Shown here: positions 10,827 through 21,937 of the stretch, in pieces
Numbering within the stretch: position 1 is the first letter of the stretch
Layout: every line of letters starts with the position of its first letter
Assembly: GCA_963853835.1 (NCBI GenBank)
Contig: OY970820.1
Span: 26,167,873-26,231,872, forward strand
Direction: 5' to 3'
Source: Calendula officinalis
Taxonomy: Eukaryota > Streptophyta > Magnoliopsida > Asterales > Asteraceae
Length of the DNA: 64,000 bases
The notes under the pieces: generated by a model
What the model was told of the DNA's origin: nothing
The model's input: only the letters and a program-made list of their open reading frames with translations
The model's database searches: none
Program-made: the position numbers and the translations under genes

Positions 10827-11640
10827 AATCACATGTGATTGTTTGCTCTGCTTTAGTTGACTGATTCAGGTGATTTTGCTAAGAAAATCACATGTGATTT
10901 GATTGCTTAGAGACAGGGGAGGTTGATAAGGGACAAATCACAAGTGATTCGCTTTACAAAATCACATGTGATTGTTTGCTCTGCTTTAGTTGACTGATTC
11001 ATGTGATTTTGCTAAGAAAATCACATGTAATTTGATTGCTTAGAGACAGGGGAGGTTGATAAGGGACAAATCACAAGTGATTCGCTTTACAAAATCACAT
11101 GTGATTGTTTGCTCTGCCTTAGTTGACTGATTCTTGTGATTTTGCTAAGAAAATCACATGTGATTTGATTGCTTAAAGACAGGGGAAGTTGATAAGGGAC
11201 AAATCACAAGTGATTCGCTTTACAAAATCACATGTGATTGTTTGCTCTGCCTTAGTTGACTGATTCATGTGATTTTGCTAAGAAAATCACATGTGATTTG
11301 ATTGCTTAGAAACAAGGGAGGTTGATAAGGGACAAATCACAAGTGATTCGCTTTACAAAATCACATGTGATTGTTTGCTCTGCCTTAGTTGACTGATTCA
11401 TGTGATTTTGCTAAGAGAAATCACATGTGATTTGTTTTCTTAGAAACAGGGGAGGTTAATAAGAAACAAATCACAAGTGATTCAATTTACAAAATCACAT
11501 GTGATTTTATGCTCTGTCTTAGATGAATGATTCATGTGAGGTTGCTAAAGCGAATCACATGTGATTTGTTTTCTTAGAAACAGGGGAGGTTGATAAGAAA
11601 CAAATCATAAGTGATTCAATTTAAAAAATCACATGTAATT
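10827..11640 (+). repeat. 133-bp tandem array (~6 copies) in transposase intron 1
   Basis: GTTTGCTCTG recurs at 10841, 10974, 11107, 11240 and 11373, exactly 133 bp apart, with a more diverged copy near 11505. Each unit carries two exact palindromes or near copies, one CACAAGTG variant, and the phrase GACAGGGGAGGTTGATAAG. Confidence 0.9.
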
Positions 11641-12882
11641 TATATTCTGATTGATTATGTCAACACGTAGATTTTGATGGGAATGACACTCCAAAACAAG
11701 TTAATTCATTGTACATGGATACACCAAGAGGATCGATATTTTATGCTCCAATTGTAGATGAGGGACTACTACCAATTATGGGGCAAAAGATTGAAACACT
11801 TGAGGAATGTATTCAAATGTATAAAAATTATGCGTTTAAAGGAGGTTTTGACGTACTATTGTCAACACAGAAACGGGCAAGGTCAGGTTTAGTAAAAGAC
11901 AGATATGTTCGGTGCGATAGAGCTGGTTACCCAAGGAATGTGTCTATTGACACCCTCAATGGAGAAGAAAATGTTACAAGAATTAGAAAAACACACACCA
12001 GAAAAACGGGATGCGTGGCTCATGTTAGGTTTCTTTGGGATGACCGATCAGCAAAATTTTCAATTGTTGGCTTCGAGGATAAACACAATCACGAGTTGGT
12101 TCCTCCAGATTATATGCATTTATCTAGCCAAAGTAGAAATTTGAAGTATGCTGAACAACTGTTTGTATTCAATGCTGCAAATGCAAACATAGGTCCAACA
12201 AAAGCACATCTTCTTTATAGTAATATGAAAGGATGCGAAGAGAATGTCAATGGAACAGTTGATGATTTCAGGAATTGGAGGAGGGATTTAAATGTCTATA
12301 TAAATGAAAGTGATTCACAAATGCTTGTAAATAAAATGGAAGAAAGGATGAAATACGCTCTTCTCATTTGAATACAAGACTGAAAACAATCAATTGCACT
12401 CAATATTTTGGGCATATGAAGTGGCAAAGTGTAACTACAAAGAATTTAGCGATGTCATGTCATTTGATGCAACATATAGAACAAACAGGTAAACTACTTA
12501 TTTAAAATCACATGTGATTCATAATATATCACATGTGATTTTGAAATAATATTTTCAGAAGTTGTTTATTAATAATAAAATCACATGTGATTTATAGGTA
12601 CAACCTCATGTTTGTGCCCTTCACTGGAATAGATAATCATCGTAGGTGTGTGACTTTTGCTGCGGGATTGATAAAAGATGAAACAGCAGAGACTTACACG
12701 TGGCTTCTTAACTCATTCATGAAGACTTTTAAGAAAGAGCCAATTATGGTTGTAACAGACCAGGATAAATCTATGAAGAAAGCTATTGACATTGTATTTA
12801 GGACTGCTAAGCATAGACTTTGCATGTGGGCATATTACTCAAAAGTTGCCAGCAAAGGTATTAACAAAGTCATTACATTATA

Positions 12883-13460
12883 AAATCCAATGTGATTTGC
12901 ATACATATTCTTGAGTCACTAAATCACATGTGATTCATATTAATTATAGTTAAGATCACATGTGATTTGTTATAGAATCCCCTGTTTTTATGAAAAACTC
13001 TGTTTTACATTATAAAATCACATGTGATTTGCGTATATATTCTTGAGTCACTAAAACACATGTGTTTCACTGTATCTACTGAATCACATGTGATTCGTAT
13101 TAATTATAGTTAAGATCACATGTGATTTGTTATAGAATTCCCTGTTTTTACGAAAAGCTCTGTTTTACATTATAAAATCACATGTGATTTGCATACATAT
13201 TCTTGAGTCACTAAAACACATGTGTTTCACTGTATCTACTGAATCACATGTGATTCGTATTAATTATAGTTAAGATCACATGCGATTTGTTATAGAATCC
13301 CCTGTTTTTATGAAAAACTCTGTTTTACATTATAAAATCACATGTGATTTGCATACATATTCTTGAGTCACTAAAACACATGTGTTTCACTGTATCTACT
13401 GAATCATATGTGATTCGTATTAATTATAGTTAAGATCACATGTGATTTTCTTAAGCATAT
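12883..13460 (+). repeat. 160-bp tandem array (~3.6 copies) in transposase intron 3
   Basis: TATAGAATCCCCTG-like phrases recur at 12971, 13131 and 13291 (160 bp apart). Each unit includes several palindromes, among them the symmetrical variant AAACACATGTGTTT. Confidence 0.9.
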
Positions 13461-14114
13461 AGAATTTATGGCCCCCCTATAAATTATGATATAGGTACAT
13501 GATGCAATTCCGGGAATTGAATTAGAAGCTGAAAGAGATTTCAAAAGCAGATTTGATAAAATTGTTTGGAATATGTACATCGAACCTGAAAAATTTGAGG
13601 AAAAATGGGAAAAGTTTATGAATGATTTTTATTTAAAGAACGATATTTGGTTCAAACATATGTTTGACATTAGATCAACTTGGATACCTGCATATTTTAT
13701 TGAAACCGAAATGTTTAGTTTAATGAGAACAACTTCAAGGTCTGAAAGTGAGAATGCATTTTTTTCAAACTTCATTAAACAAGGAACAAATCTAATAAAT
13801 TTTATGGGGAGCTTTGATTCAGCAATGTTGAAACAGAGGTCAAAGCAAGCAGAAATGGATGCAAAGACCATCAAAACTACTAGAAAGTTGTGCACCAAAC
13901 TGAAAATTGAAGAGCATGCATCAAAATTGTACACAAATACAATATTTGAAATCATTGAAAAGGAGATAGAAGCGGCTATATATAATTGTTCATTACATAA
14001 CATGAATACAGAGGAGGATTGTCAGATTTCTATTGTTAACGAAACCTCAATGGAAAAAGAATGTGATCTTCAATACAAGGTATAATTACTAAATAAAAAT
14101 TGATTTCTACAACA

Positions 14115-14262
14115 GAATCACATGTGATTGTTAATAAAATCACATGTGATAATGTGTTGAATCACATGTGATTGTTAATAAAATCACATGTGATTGTGTG
14201 TTGAATCACATGTGATTGTTAATAAAATCACATGTGATTGTGTGTTGAATCACATGTGATTG
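14115..14262 (+). repeat. 44-bp tandem array in transposase intron 4
   Basis: Units begin at 14115, 14159, 14203 and 14247. Each has two palindromes separated by GTTAATAAA. Seven exact cores lie in about 150 bp. Confidence 0.9.
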
Positions 14263-14943
14263 TTAACTTACTAACATTGAAACTATTTTTTCTGATTCCA
14301 AAGGTACTCTATAATCAGAAGGATGGATTATTAGTGTGTAGTTGTAGACACTATCTTAGATTTTGACTCCTATGCCGACATTCTTTTTGGGTTTTGAAGA
14401 ATTCCAATATTGATAAAATCCCTAATCAATACATAATGAGACGTTGGAGAAGAAACATAATACCACCTGAATTAAGAGCAAGAAAATAACAGATACGGCA
14501 ATTAGAATGTAGGAGTTCAAAATTTGGTTAATGAAATGACATCTGTTTTTGAGGATTCCGTGGAGCTGCTTAGCACTGATGAAAAAAAGCTCAAATCATA
14601 TCTAGAAAAACTGAAATTGTTGAAGACTGAAATTGAAAATGATTAGCCAAAACAACCTTCAAAAAACAAAAAGGTTACTATAGAGAAATTTTACGGTCCT
14701 CAGCCTGATCCTAATAATTTAGGAAACCCAAGTCTTGGTAAATACAAAGGATGTGGAAGAGATAAACGATTAATGAGTGGTAAAGAAATAGGAATTAAAG
14801 AAAGCAACAAGAGGAAAATAATCTGTGGTAAATGTAAAAAGACAAATCACGATACCAGGACATGTGATAGATATCATGAAAAGCTAAAACAAAAAGAACA
14901 AGAGGAAAAAACAAAATCTGAAGCCGCTGTGAACAAGGAGTGA

Positions 14944-15709
14944 AGCAATTCTTACACTTTGAATTTTTTGCATGATTAAAAGAATCTGTAACACTTTAGA
15001 AATACTATATTTGAATAAAGACTTTTTAGAATTTTGTAATACAGAACTATCTCATTTAAAATAGAAAAAGAATCACATGTGATTCTTGATAACAATCACA
15101 TGTGATTGTTAACAATCAAGGGCAGAACAACAGTTACATAAGTGATTTTAATAATCACATGTGATTTCTACAGTAAAAATCACATGTGATATGAAAATTG
15201 AGTATGAAGTGCATAAAAACAGTACTCTGAAAGTAAAAAATCACAAGTGATTTCAATACAGGATCACATGTGATTTGTTTGCTTAAAAATAAAGTGCAGA
15301 AAAACACAGTAACACAAGTGATTTATTATCTATCACTTGTGATTCTACACACAATCACATGTGATTTTGTTATTAAAAAACAGAGTTTTTATTATAAAAC
15401 GAGTAATCTATATAAAATAACAAAATAACATGTGATTGGAAAAGAGAATAGAACAAAAACAGAGATATTTGATTTACTACTAAATCACAAGTGATTTTAG
15501 CATTCTATACCTTAATACATAAAGAGCGTCAAAAAGTGCATCATTATTAAAAATCACCTGTAATTATAAGTATGTTAACAAAATACCATAGGACCACATG
15601 ATACATCAGTTCTAAAATTCAAAATAAGGATCACACAAACTAAGCACAAATTGTTTGAAAATGAACATTGTTTATGCAGAATTAAAAAAGTTTCACAAAC
15701 ATTAAAGCT
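14944..15709. other. Convergent intergenic gap between transposase and Ulp1-A
   Basis: No gene. Holds about six exact palindrome cores (15069-15366), several CACAAGTG/CACTTGTG variants and AT-rich sequence that would contain both 3' ends. Confidence 0.6.
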
Positions 15710-18700
15710 TTATCTGACATCTCTACTTGATCTGATTTTACGAGCTTCAAGTATCATCTGTCTGATTTCATCCTTGGAATGTTGATTGTAAAAAATTGAA
15801 GCCTCATCAATTATCGTTTTTGCAAAGATGTTAAGTTTATGAGTTAAAATCTTGCTTGCAAAACGCATCCTTAGCTTGTTAAGAACCATCTGTTGTTTAG
15901 AAATATCTGAGGGCATCCCTATATCCCATGAATTGTCAGATTGACCTAGATATAACTCCATGTGCAACATCAGAAACACACCACAATCAACACAAATTTG
16001 GTCCGAAAACCATGGCATCTTCAATCTCTTAACAGATAACTTTAATACGGCATCAACAACTTTATGATTTTTTTTTTGAAGATGCTTCGAGAAAAAATAT
16101 TGCTACAAATAAAAGATTTAATAAAAGAAACAAAATATAATAATTTTAAATAAAAAAATAAGTTTGATATACAACTTACAACAAAGCATGATATTCTTTT
16201 GTATCTTGAATTAAAATTGCCTCCAGTTAAGTTATCAATAATCAGAAATTTTGGATTAATTCTAATGTCAAACACAAATGTATAGAAATGTGATTCATAA
16301 TAAATTGGGAAGAAAACCTGAAATAAATTTAAATGTCAAAAAAATACAAATCATTAGAACTACAACATATATGATTGATAATGAAATCACTTGTGATTTG
16401 ATAAGGTATACATACTCCCCTGTTTCATGAAATCTATGTTTTACATTACAAAATCACATGTGATTGTTAAGAAAATCACATGTGATTTGCATACATATTC
16501 TTAAGTCACTAAAACACATGTGTTTCACTGTATCTACTGAATCACATGTGATTCGTATTAATTATAATTAAAATCACATGTGATTTGTTAAATAAATCCC
16601 CTGTTTCATGAAAACTCTGTTTTACATTACAAAATCACATGTGATTGTTAAGAAAATCACAAGTGATTTTGATATGCATATAGACCCCAATATTTATTGA
16701 AAACACTATTCTAAAGAATAAAATCACATGTGATTTTGTTATGCATAAAGACTCCACTGTTATGCATAAAGACTCCACTAAAATCAGATGTGATTGAATC
16801 AACAGTTGTAATATTCAAAATCACATGCATGTGATTTTAATACAATATGCTTTAGAAAAAATGTTATCGATCACATGTGATTCAAATACAAAATCACATG
16901 TGATTGATAATAAAATCACATGTGATTGTTAATAAAATCACATGTGATGTGATTTAAAAAAAAAAACTCATTACCAAATCATAATTTCTGAATGATAATT
17001 TATCTTGATCATCCCCAAGAAACACCGCTAGTTTTTCTGAAAAATTTTTATATCTCTGGAACTTTGAAACTTTGCAATCAGGTTCAAAATCACTGTTTTG
17101 CTGTTCAATAAAGATAAATTAATAATCAGAAAAAAATATAAAAATATAATGAAAATAAAAAATTAATAAAACTTACAAATAGACAGGTTTGCATAAAAAG
17201 TCTTCTAGGAGCAGAGGGATTTTTATACTTTTCTTCATAGTTCAAAATGTAGGCCCATGTATCAATAACAGATGCCTCAAGAAACAATCCCGGGCACAAA
17301 GTCTCTAGTCCCAAACGATCACCAAAACACGGATCATTAGAAGCCTGAAAGATAATAGATCTATTTTGAAAGAAACAAAACAACACAACATTAGCCACTT
17401 AGAATTAAAAAAAATTATTAATTACAATTAACTAATTTTAAGAAGTGAACAAACTAACCCAGAATCACCCGTCATGCAAAACAAATGTGAAGCAACTGCA
17501 TATTCATTATTATTCAAATAAGAACGACAAGAAGTCTTCTTATTAACGTAAGGTGACCTCAAAACAGTTGTTGGTTTTTTTAGTCTTTTAAGTACATTGT
17601 TTGCTGTAACGGCCTTTTCACATGCAGCTTGACACAAAGCATCCAACGTCTCAGCATTCTCGGACCACCAATCATCATCAATATACTCTTCTGGAACAAC
17701 CACGTCTTCCTTCTTAACAGGCTGATCTACAACATCAGCTTTTTCAGAAACAACACCAACACCTTCATCTTTCTTCTCAACAGAAACAACATCACCAACA
17801 ACATCAGCTTCATCTTCCTTCTCAACAGAAACATCCTCACCAACAACATCATCATTTGGAGAAACATCAACATCAGCTTGGCTCTCAATAATAGGAGAGA
17901 AAACAACAACATCTGATACATTCTGAGCCATATCTACATCTTCACACACCAACGATTCCAGATTAAAGACTCCTTCAAATTCTAATTTTATATAATTTAA
18001 CGCAACATTCCTCTCAGGGAATTTGACATCAGCCCTATCAAAAATCTCGTATGCTAAATCTTTATGTTTGTTTAAAAATTCCTACAAGACATAAACGATG
18101 AAGTTAAATTCACAAAGTGATTCAAAAAGAAACAGCAGTTGTAATATTCAGAATCACATGTGATTTTAACAAAAAATCACATGTGTTTGATAATAAAAAA
18201 TGACATGATGGACAAACAGTTTAAAAATACGATTTCAATCACATGTGATTGAAAAAAATATTTTAAATCACATGTGTTTGACAAAATATAATTTAAAAAT
18301 AATTTTATCAATCACATGTGATTCAAACACTAAGATCACAAGTGATTGAAACAGAAGTTGAAATATTCAGAATCACATGTGATTTCAATAAAAATATCAC
18401 ATGTGATTCAAATACAAAATCACATGTGATTGAAGCAGGAAATGAAAAATGTTATCAATCACATGTGATTCAAATAGAAATATAATTTGAATACATTTTT
18501 GATACATATTCAGGACTCTTATTAACATCAGGATTTAAGAATCCTTCATCATCATTTTCATTATCTTCAAAAGGAGGTAATAGATCAAGTGAACCGAAAG
18601 AACCCAACTCCAATTCCTTTAGCTCCCGGGTACCCAAAAATCCCTTCCAATTCTTAAAAATTGGACGTTGCCGAACAACGGGAAGAGAATCAAATTTTGT

Positions 18701-21030
18701 TCTATCGCAATACAAAAGCTACAAAAATAAATAAGAATCACATGTGATTTTAACAAAAAATGACATGTGTTTAACAATAAAAATATGACATGATGGACAA
18801 ACAGTTTAAAAATACGATTTCAATCACATGTGTTTGATAAAATATAATTTAAAAACAATTTTATCAATCACATGTGATTCAAACACTAAGATCACAAGTG
18901 ATTGAAACAGAAGTTGAAATATTCAGAATCACATGTGATTTCAATACAAATATCACATGTGATTCAAATACAAAATCACATGTGATTGAAACAAGAAATG
19001 AAAAACGTTATCAATCACATGTGATTCAAATAGAAATATAATTTGAATACCTTTTTTGATACATATTCAGGACTCTTATTAACATCAGGATTTAAGAATC
19101 CTTCATCATCATTTTCATTATCTTCAAAAGGAGGTAATAGATCAAGTGAACCGAAAGAACCCAACTCCAATTCTTTTAGCTCCCGGGTACCCAAAAATCC
19201 CTTCCAATTCTTAAAAATTGGACGTTGCCGAACAACGGGAAGAGAATCAAATTTTGTTCTATCGCAATACAAAAGCTACAAAAATAAATAAGAAACAACA
19301 TAATATTAATAAACAAGTTTTTTAAATATATATAACAAAACAAAACAAAAAAAAAAAGAATATACTTACAGTCAAAAAAGTGTCGGGTCCAAAGTAAAAG
19401 TTTTTCTCAACTTTCTCCCTATCCCAAGTTTTCTTGCTGATTTTAGCACAGTCAAGAACAAACAAAGACCAATCCAGCGAACTAACATCAACATCTCTTG
19501 AGACATAATTCAAAACATCCAGTTTTACTGTCCCATTTCTATCACAAGATGGCATTGAATTAGCAAATAACATCAATATATTCATCTTAAAAAGATGATC
19601 AGGAGCAGATACTGAATTTTTAATTTGAAATGTAATGTTAGAAGGCCTAATCTCTTTATCTGCCGGAAACTGATCAAGCCATTCCTTAATAAAACAGGGA
19701 TCAGATTTACACGATAATGATTGAATACTAGTACCACCTTTTGGAATACCAAAAACATCATGAACGGCATCAACATCGACAGGTATGTCTCCTTTATCAG
19801 TTGTAATCACCATATCCACAGGGTCAAACCTATCAACAACGTAATAACACAATCTCCCCGGAAGCTTTTGTATGTCAAACCCTATCAAAGAACCAAAACC
19901 AAAACTTTTGACTAATTCTTGTTGAGGAGAAGACAAAGAATTCATAACTTCGGACAGTTGATTAGGAGTTGTCCTAGTTCGAATTGATCTAAGTGTGTTA
20001 GCCACGGATATGTTTTCATCAGCAGATTTTTTTTCCGTTTTTTTCGGTTTTGGATTTATTTTAGATTTAGAAATTTTTGCTTTTTTCGAAATAGGATTTT
20101 TGATTTTGTTGGATATAGGCTCTTTGGCTTTGTTGGATGGCATTAGGCTCTTTGGATTTGTTGGATGATATAGGCTCTTTGGATATGTTGGATATAGGCT
20201 CTTTGGATTTGTTTGATATAGGCTTTCCGGCTTTTTTGGATATGAGCTTTTTAGATTTTGTTTTCTTAGGCTCGTCAGGTGAAATACAAAATAGAATTGG
20301 TCCATGTTTTTTTGCTATCGATTTCTTTCTAGGTTTTGTTTTCTTAGACTCGTTAGATGTTTTAAAGCAAAATATATGTTTTAAAGCTAATTATATGCGC
20401 AATCACATGTGATTTAAAACAGAGGTTTCACAAAAACAATAGAGCTATTAACATTTAAGTATATCACATGTGATTTCAAACAGTGATAAAATTCTAAACA
20501 GAATCAAAATCACATGTGATTTACCAGACACATTTATCTTAAAATTAGACAGATCTAAATCACATGTGATTAACTAAAAAGCAAAATATATGTTTTAAAG
20601 CTAATTATATGCGCAATCACATGTGATTTAAAATAGAGGTTTCACAAAAACAATAGAGCTATTAACATTTAAGTATATCACATGTGGTTTAAAACAGTGG
20701 TTAAATTCTAAACAGAATCAAAATCACATGTGATTTACCAGACACATTAATCTTAAGCTTAAAGAGATCTAAATCACATGTGATTTTCTAATACAAAACA
20801 TTAGAAAACAAACACATTAAGTGAATCGTATCAACAAAAAATCATACGAAATCGAAGGATTATAAAATAGAAACCCTAAATAAAAGTTCGCAATACAATA
20901 ATACAGACAAATGAACAAGTATTTGTGGATAAAAAATAAAAAAACATAATAATAAGAAGAAAATCGCGTTTGAACTTACATAGAATTTCATCGGAGGGTT
21001 TTTTTTTGCAGAAGAAGCAGAATCGGCCAT
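15710..21030 (-). CDS. Ulp1-like (C48) cysteine protease A of the MULE, eight exons
   Basis: Inferred exons: 21030-20980, about 20348-19370, 19275-19051, 18081-17459, 17360-17177, 17100-16975, 16317-16180, 16102-15710. All have GT-AG ends and matching phases. Ulp1 proteases cleave SUMO-type linkages. The triad is visible: His in YYESHFYTF (about 16289), Asp in FLIIDN (about 16235) and Cys in CVDCGVF (15983-15985). The large N-terminal half has the domain common to plant Ulp1-family TE proteins (IRTRTTPNQL, FGFGSLIGF, VHDVFGIPKGG), then an acidic Val/Asp/Glu-rich linker (17700-17950). Exon 2 starts with Lys-rich KEPIS repeats interrupted by a 1-nt frame change near 20140; an ATG just after it (about 20142) opens the rest, roughly 800 residues. 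A decayed duplicate of exon 3 lies in intron 3. No other stop was found. Confidence 0.75.
16430..16690 (-). repeat. Copy of the 160-bp intron repeat in Ulp1-A intron 6
   Basis: Carries CTGTTTCATGAAA, TTTTACATTAC, GCATACATATTCTTAAG, AAACACATGTGTTT and CACTGTATCTACTG in the same order and DNA orientation as the array at 12883-13460. The host gene here lies on the opposite strand. Confidence 0.85.
18133..19290 (-). repeat. ~590-bp tandem duplication including exon 3 of Ulp1-A
   Basis: 18133-18728 and 18729-19290 are close to identical. They share the AAACAGTTTAAAAATACG region, the set of palindromes and the whole exon 3. The copies differ by small indels between palindromes and at the exon donor. 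Confidence 0.9.
18495..18718 (-). pseudogene. Decayed duplicate of Ulp1-A exon 3
   Basis: Encodes the same residues as exon 3 (YCDRTKFDSLPVVRQRP..). The intact copy ends TCAAAAAAG before GTATTC and is 225 nt long. This one reads TCAAAAAT before GTATTC and is 224 nt, so using it would shift the frame and its donor is weaker. It is probably skipped or non-functional. Confidence 0.75.
20367..20790 (-). repeat. 214-bp tandem duplication in Ulp1-A intron 1
   Basis: GCAAAATATATGTTTTAAAG starts at 20367 and at 20581. Both units carry about four palindromes. In the second, one has CACATGTGGT instead of CACATGTGAT. Confidence 0.85.
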
Positions 21031-21310
21031 TCTAAGTCGAGTAAAAGTTGAATGCAGAAGTGTAAAACTAACTTTCAGTAAACGACAGCACAAATCGGCG
21101 AAAATGTGTTGAATCACGACGGTTTCCGATCAAATTGATTGAGATGAAAAGGGTTTTAAAAGAGAGAGATAGAGAGAGAGAGATAGAATGAAAACACGAT
21201 ATAAGTGAGCGGGAATGATGAAAAGTAAAGCACAAATTAGTTTTAACACTCGGCGTAAATGACCAACATACCCTTGCGCTCACTTATTTAGATATTTAAA
21301 GAGCCAAATA
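21031..21310 (-). promoter_or_regulatory. Upstream region of Ulp1-A, candidate element end
   Basis: On the minus strand this contains a CT-repeat tract (21161-21186, GAGAGA on +) typical of plant 5' leaders. Further upstream is GGGTATGTTGGTCATTTACG (21254-21273, minus strand), a weak match to 10457-10476 on +. There are no palindromes between about 20790 and 21305. Confidence 0.4.
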
Positions 21311-21937
21311 ATTCACATGTGATTTAAAAACAGAGTAAAAAATAATAATAATAAAACATGTGAACACAGTAAAATCACATGTGATTTACAACTAAAAAAC
21401 ACTAGAAAGTAGTGATTTTTAATCACAATTGATTTTAATAAGAATAAATCAATATTTTTTTAACAAATCACATGTAATTTTGTAATGTAAAACAGAGTTT
21501 TTTATGAAAACAAGGGAGTCAATATACAAAACAAAATCACATGTGATTTTAGATCAGTATCAAGTGCACAAAAACATGATTTGGAAAGTAAAAATCACAT
21601 GTGATTTACAACTAAAAAACACTAGAAACCACAAGTAATTTTAATAAGAATAAAATCAATATTTTTTAACAAATCACATGTGATTTTGTAATGTAAAACA
21701 GAGTTTTTCATGAAAACAGGGGAGTCAATATAAACAACAAAAATCACATGTGATTTTAGTTCAGTATCAAGTCAACAAAAACTGGATAAACTGTTTGCCA
21801 TATAACAAAAACACATAACTTAAATATAAAAACTAGAATAAATAAACTAGAAAGTACGATAATTAAACTACAATGTACATTGTTTGAATATAACAAAACA
21901 CATAACTTAAAATATAAAACTGTTTTAACACAATTGT
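21311..21937. other. 3' flank of Ulp1-B
   Basis: No gene. Two diverged copies of a unit of about 190 bp (from about 21367 and 21590) hold palindromes and the phrase GTAATGTAAAACAGAGTTTTT. AT-rich. Confidence 0.5.

Larger units (their letters stand above)
10731..14943 (+). pseudogene. FAR1-type MULE transposase, five exons, broken
   Basis: Inferred exons: 10731-10791, 11671-12488, 12598-12868, 13495-14079, 14304-14943, all GT-AG. The protein has an N-terminal FAR1 DNA-binding domain (YVRC..., GCVAHVRF, HNHEL) and the MULE catalytic domain with SFDATYRTN (first Asp) and VVTDQDKSM (second Asp). A RTTSRSESENAF segment follows, then a C-terminal SWIM zinc finger (CSCRHYLRF, then CRH). The tail has a CX2CX4HX4C knuckle (CGKCKKTNHDTRTC). 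It would cut and move the element in the nucleus. Breaks: a frameshift near 12355-12375, TGA at 14364-14366 inside the SWIM finger, a frameshift near 14487, and TAG codons near 14506 and 14644. The MULE segment that usually reads CMWHI reads CMWAY here. As it stands it cannot make a full transposase. Confidence 0.85.

Noticed and set aside
17629..17916. ORF on + rich in Asn/Ile opposite the acidic linker of Ulp1-A
   Set aside because: It is the antisense reading of the repetitive acidic exon on the minus strand.
19043..19291. ORF on + over Ulp1-A exon 3
   Set aside because: Antisense shadow; the minus strand has splice sites and homology to the family.
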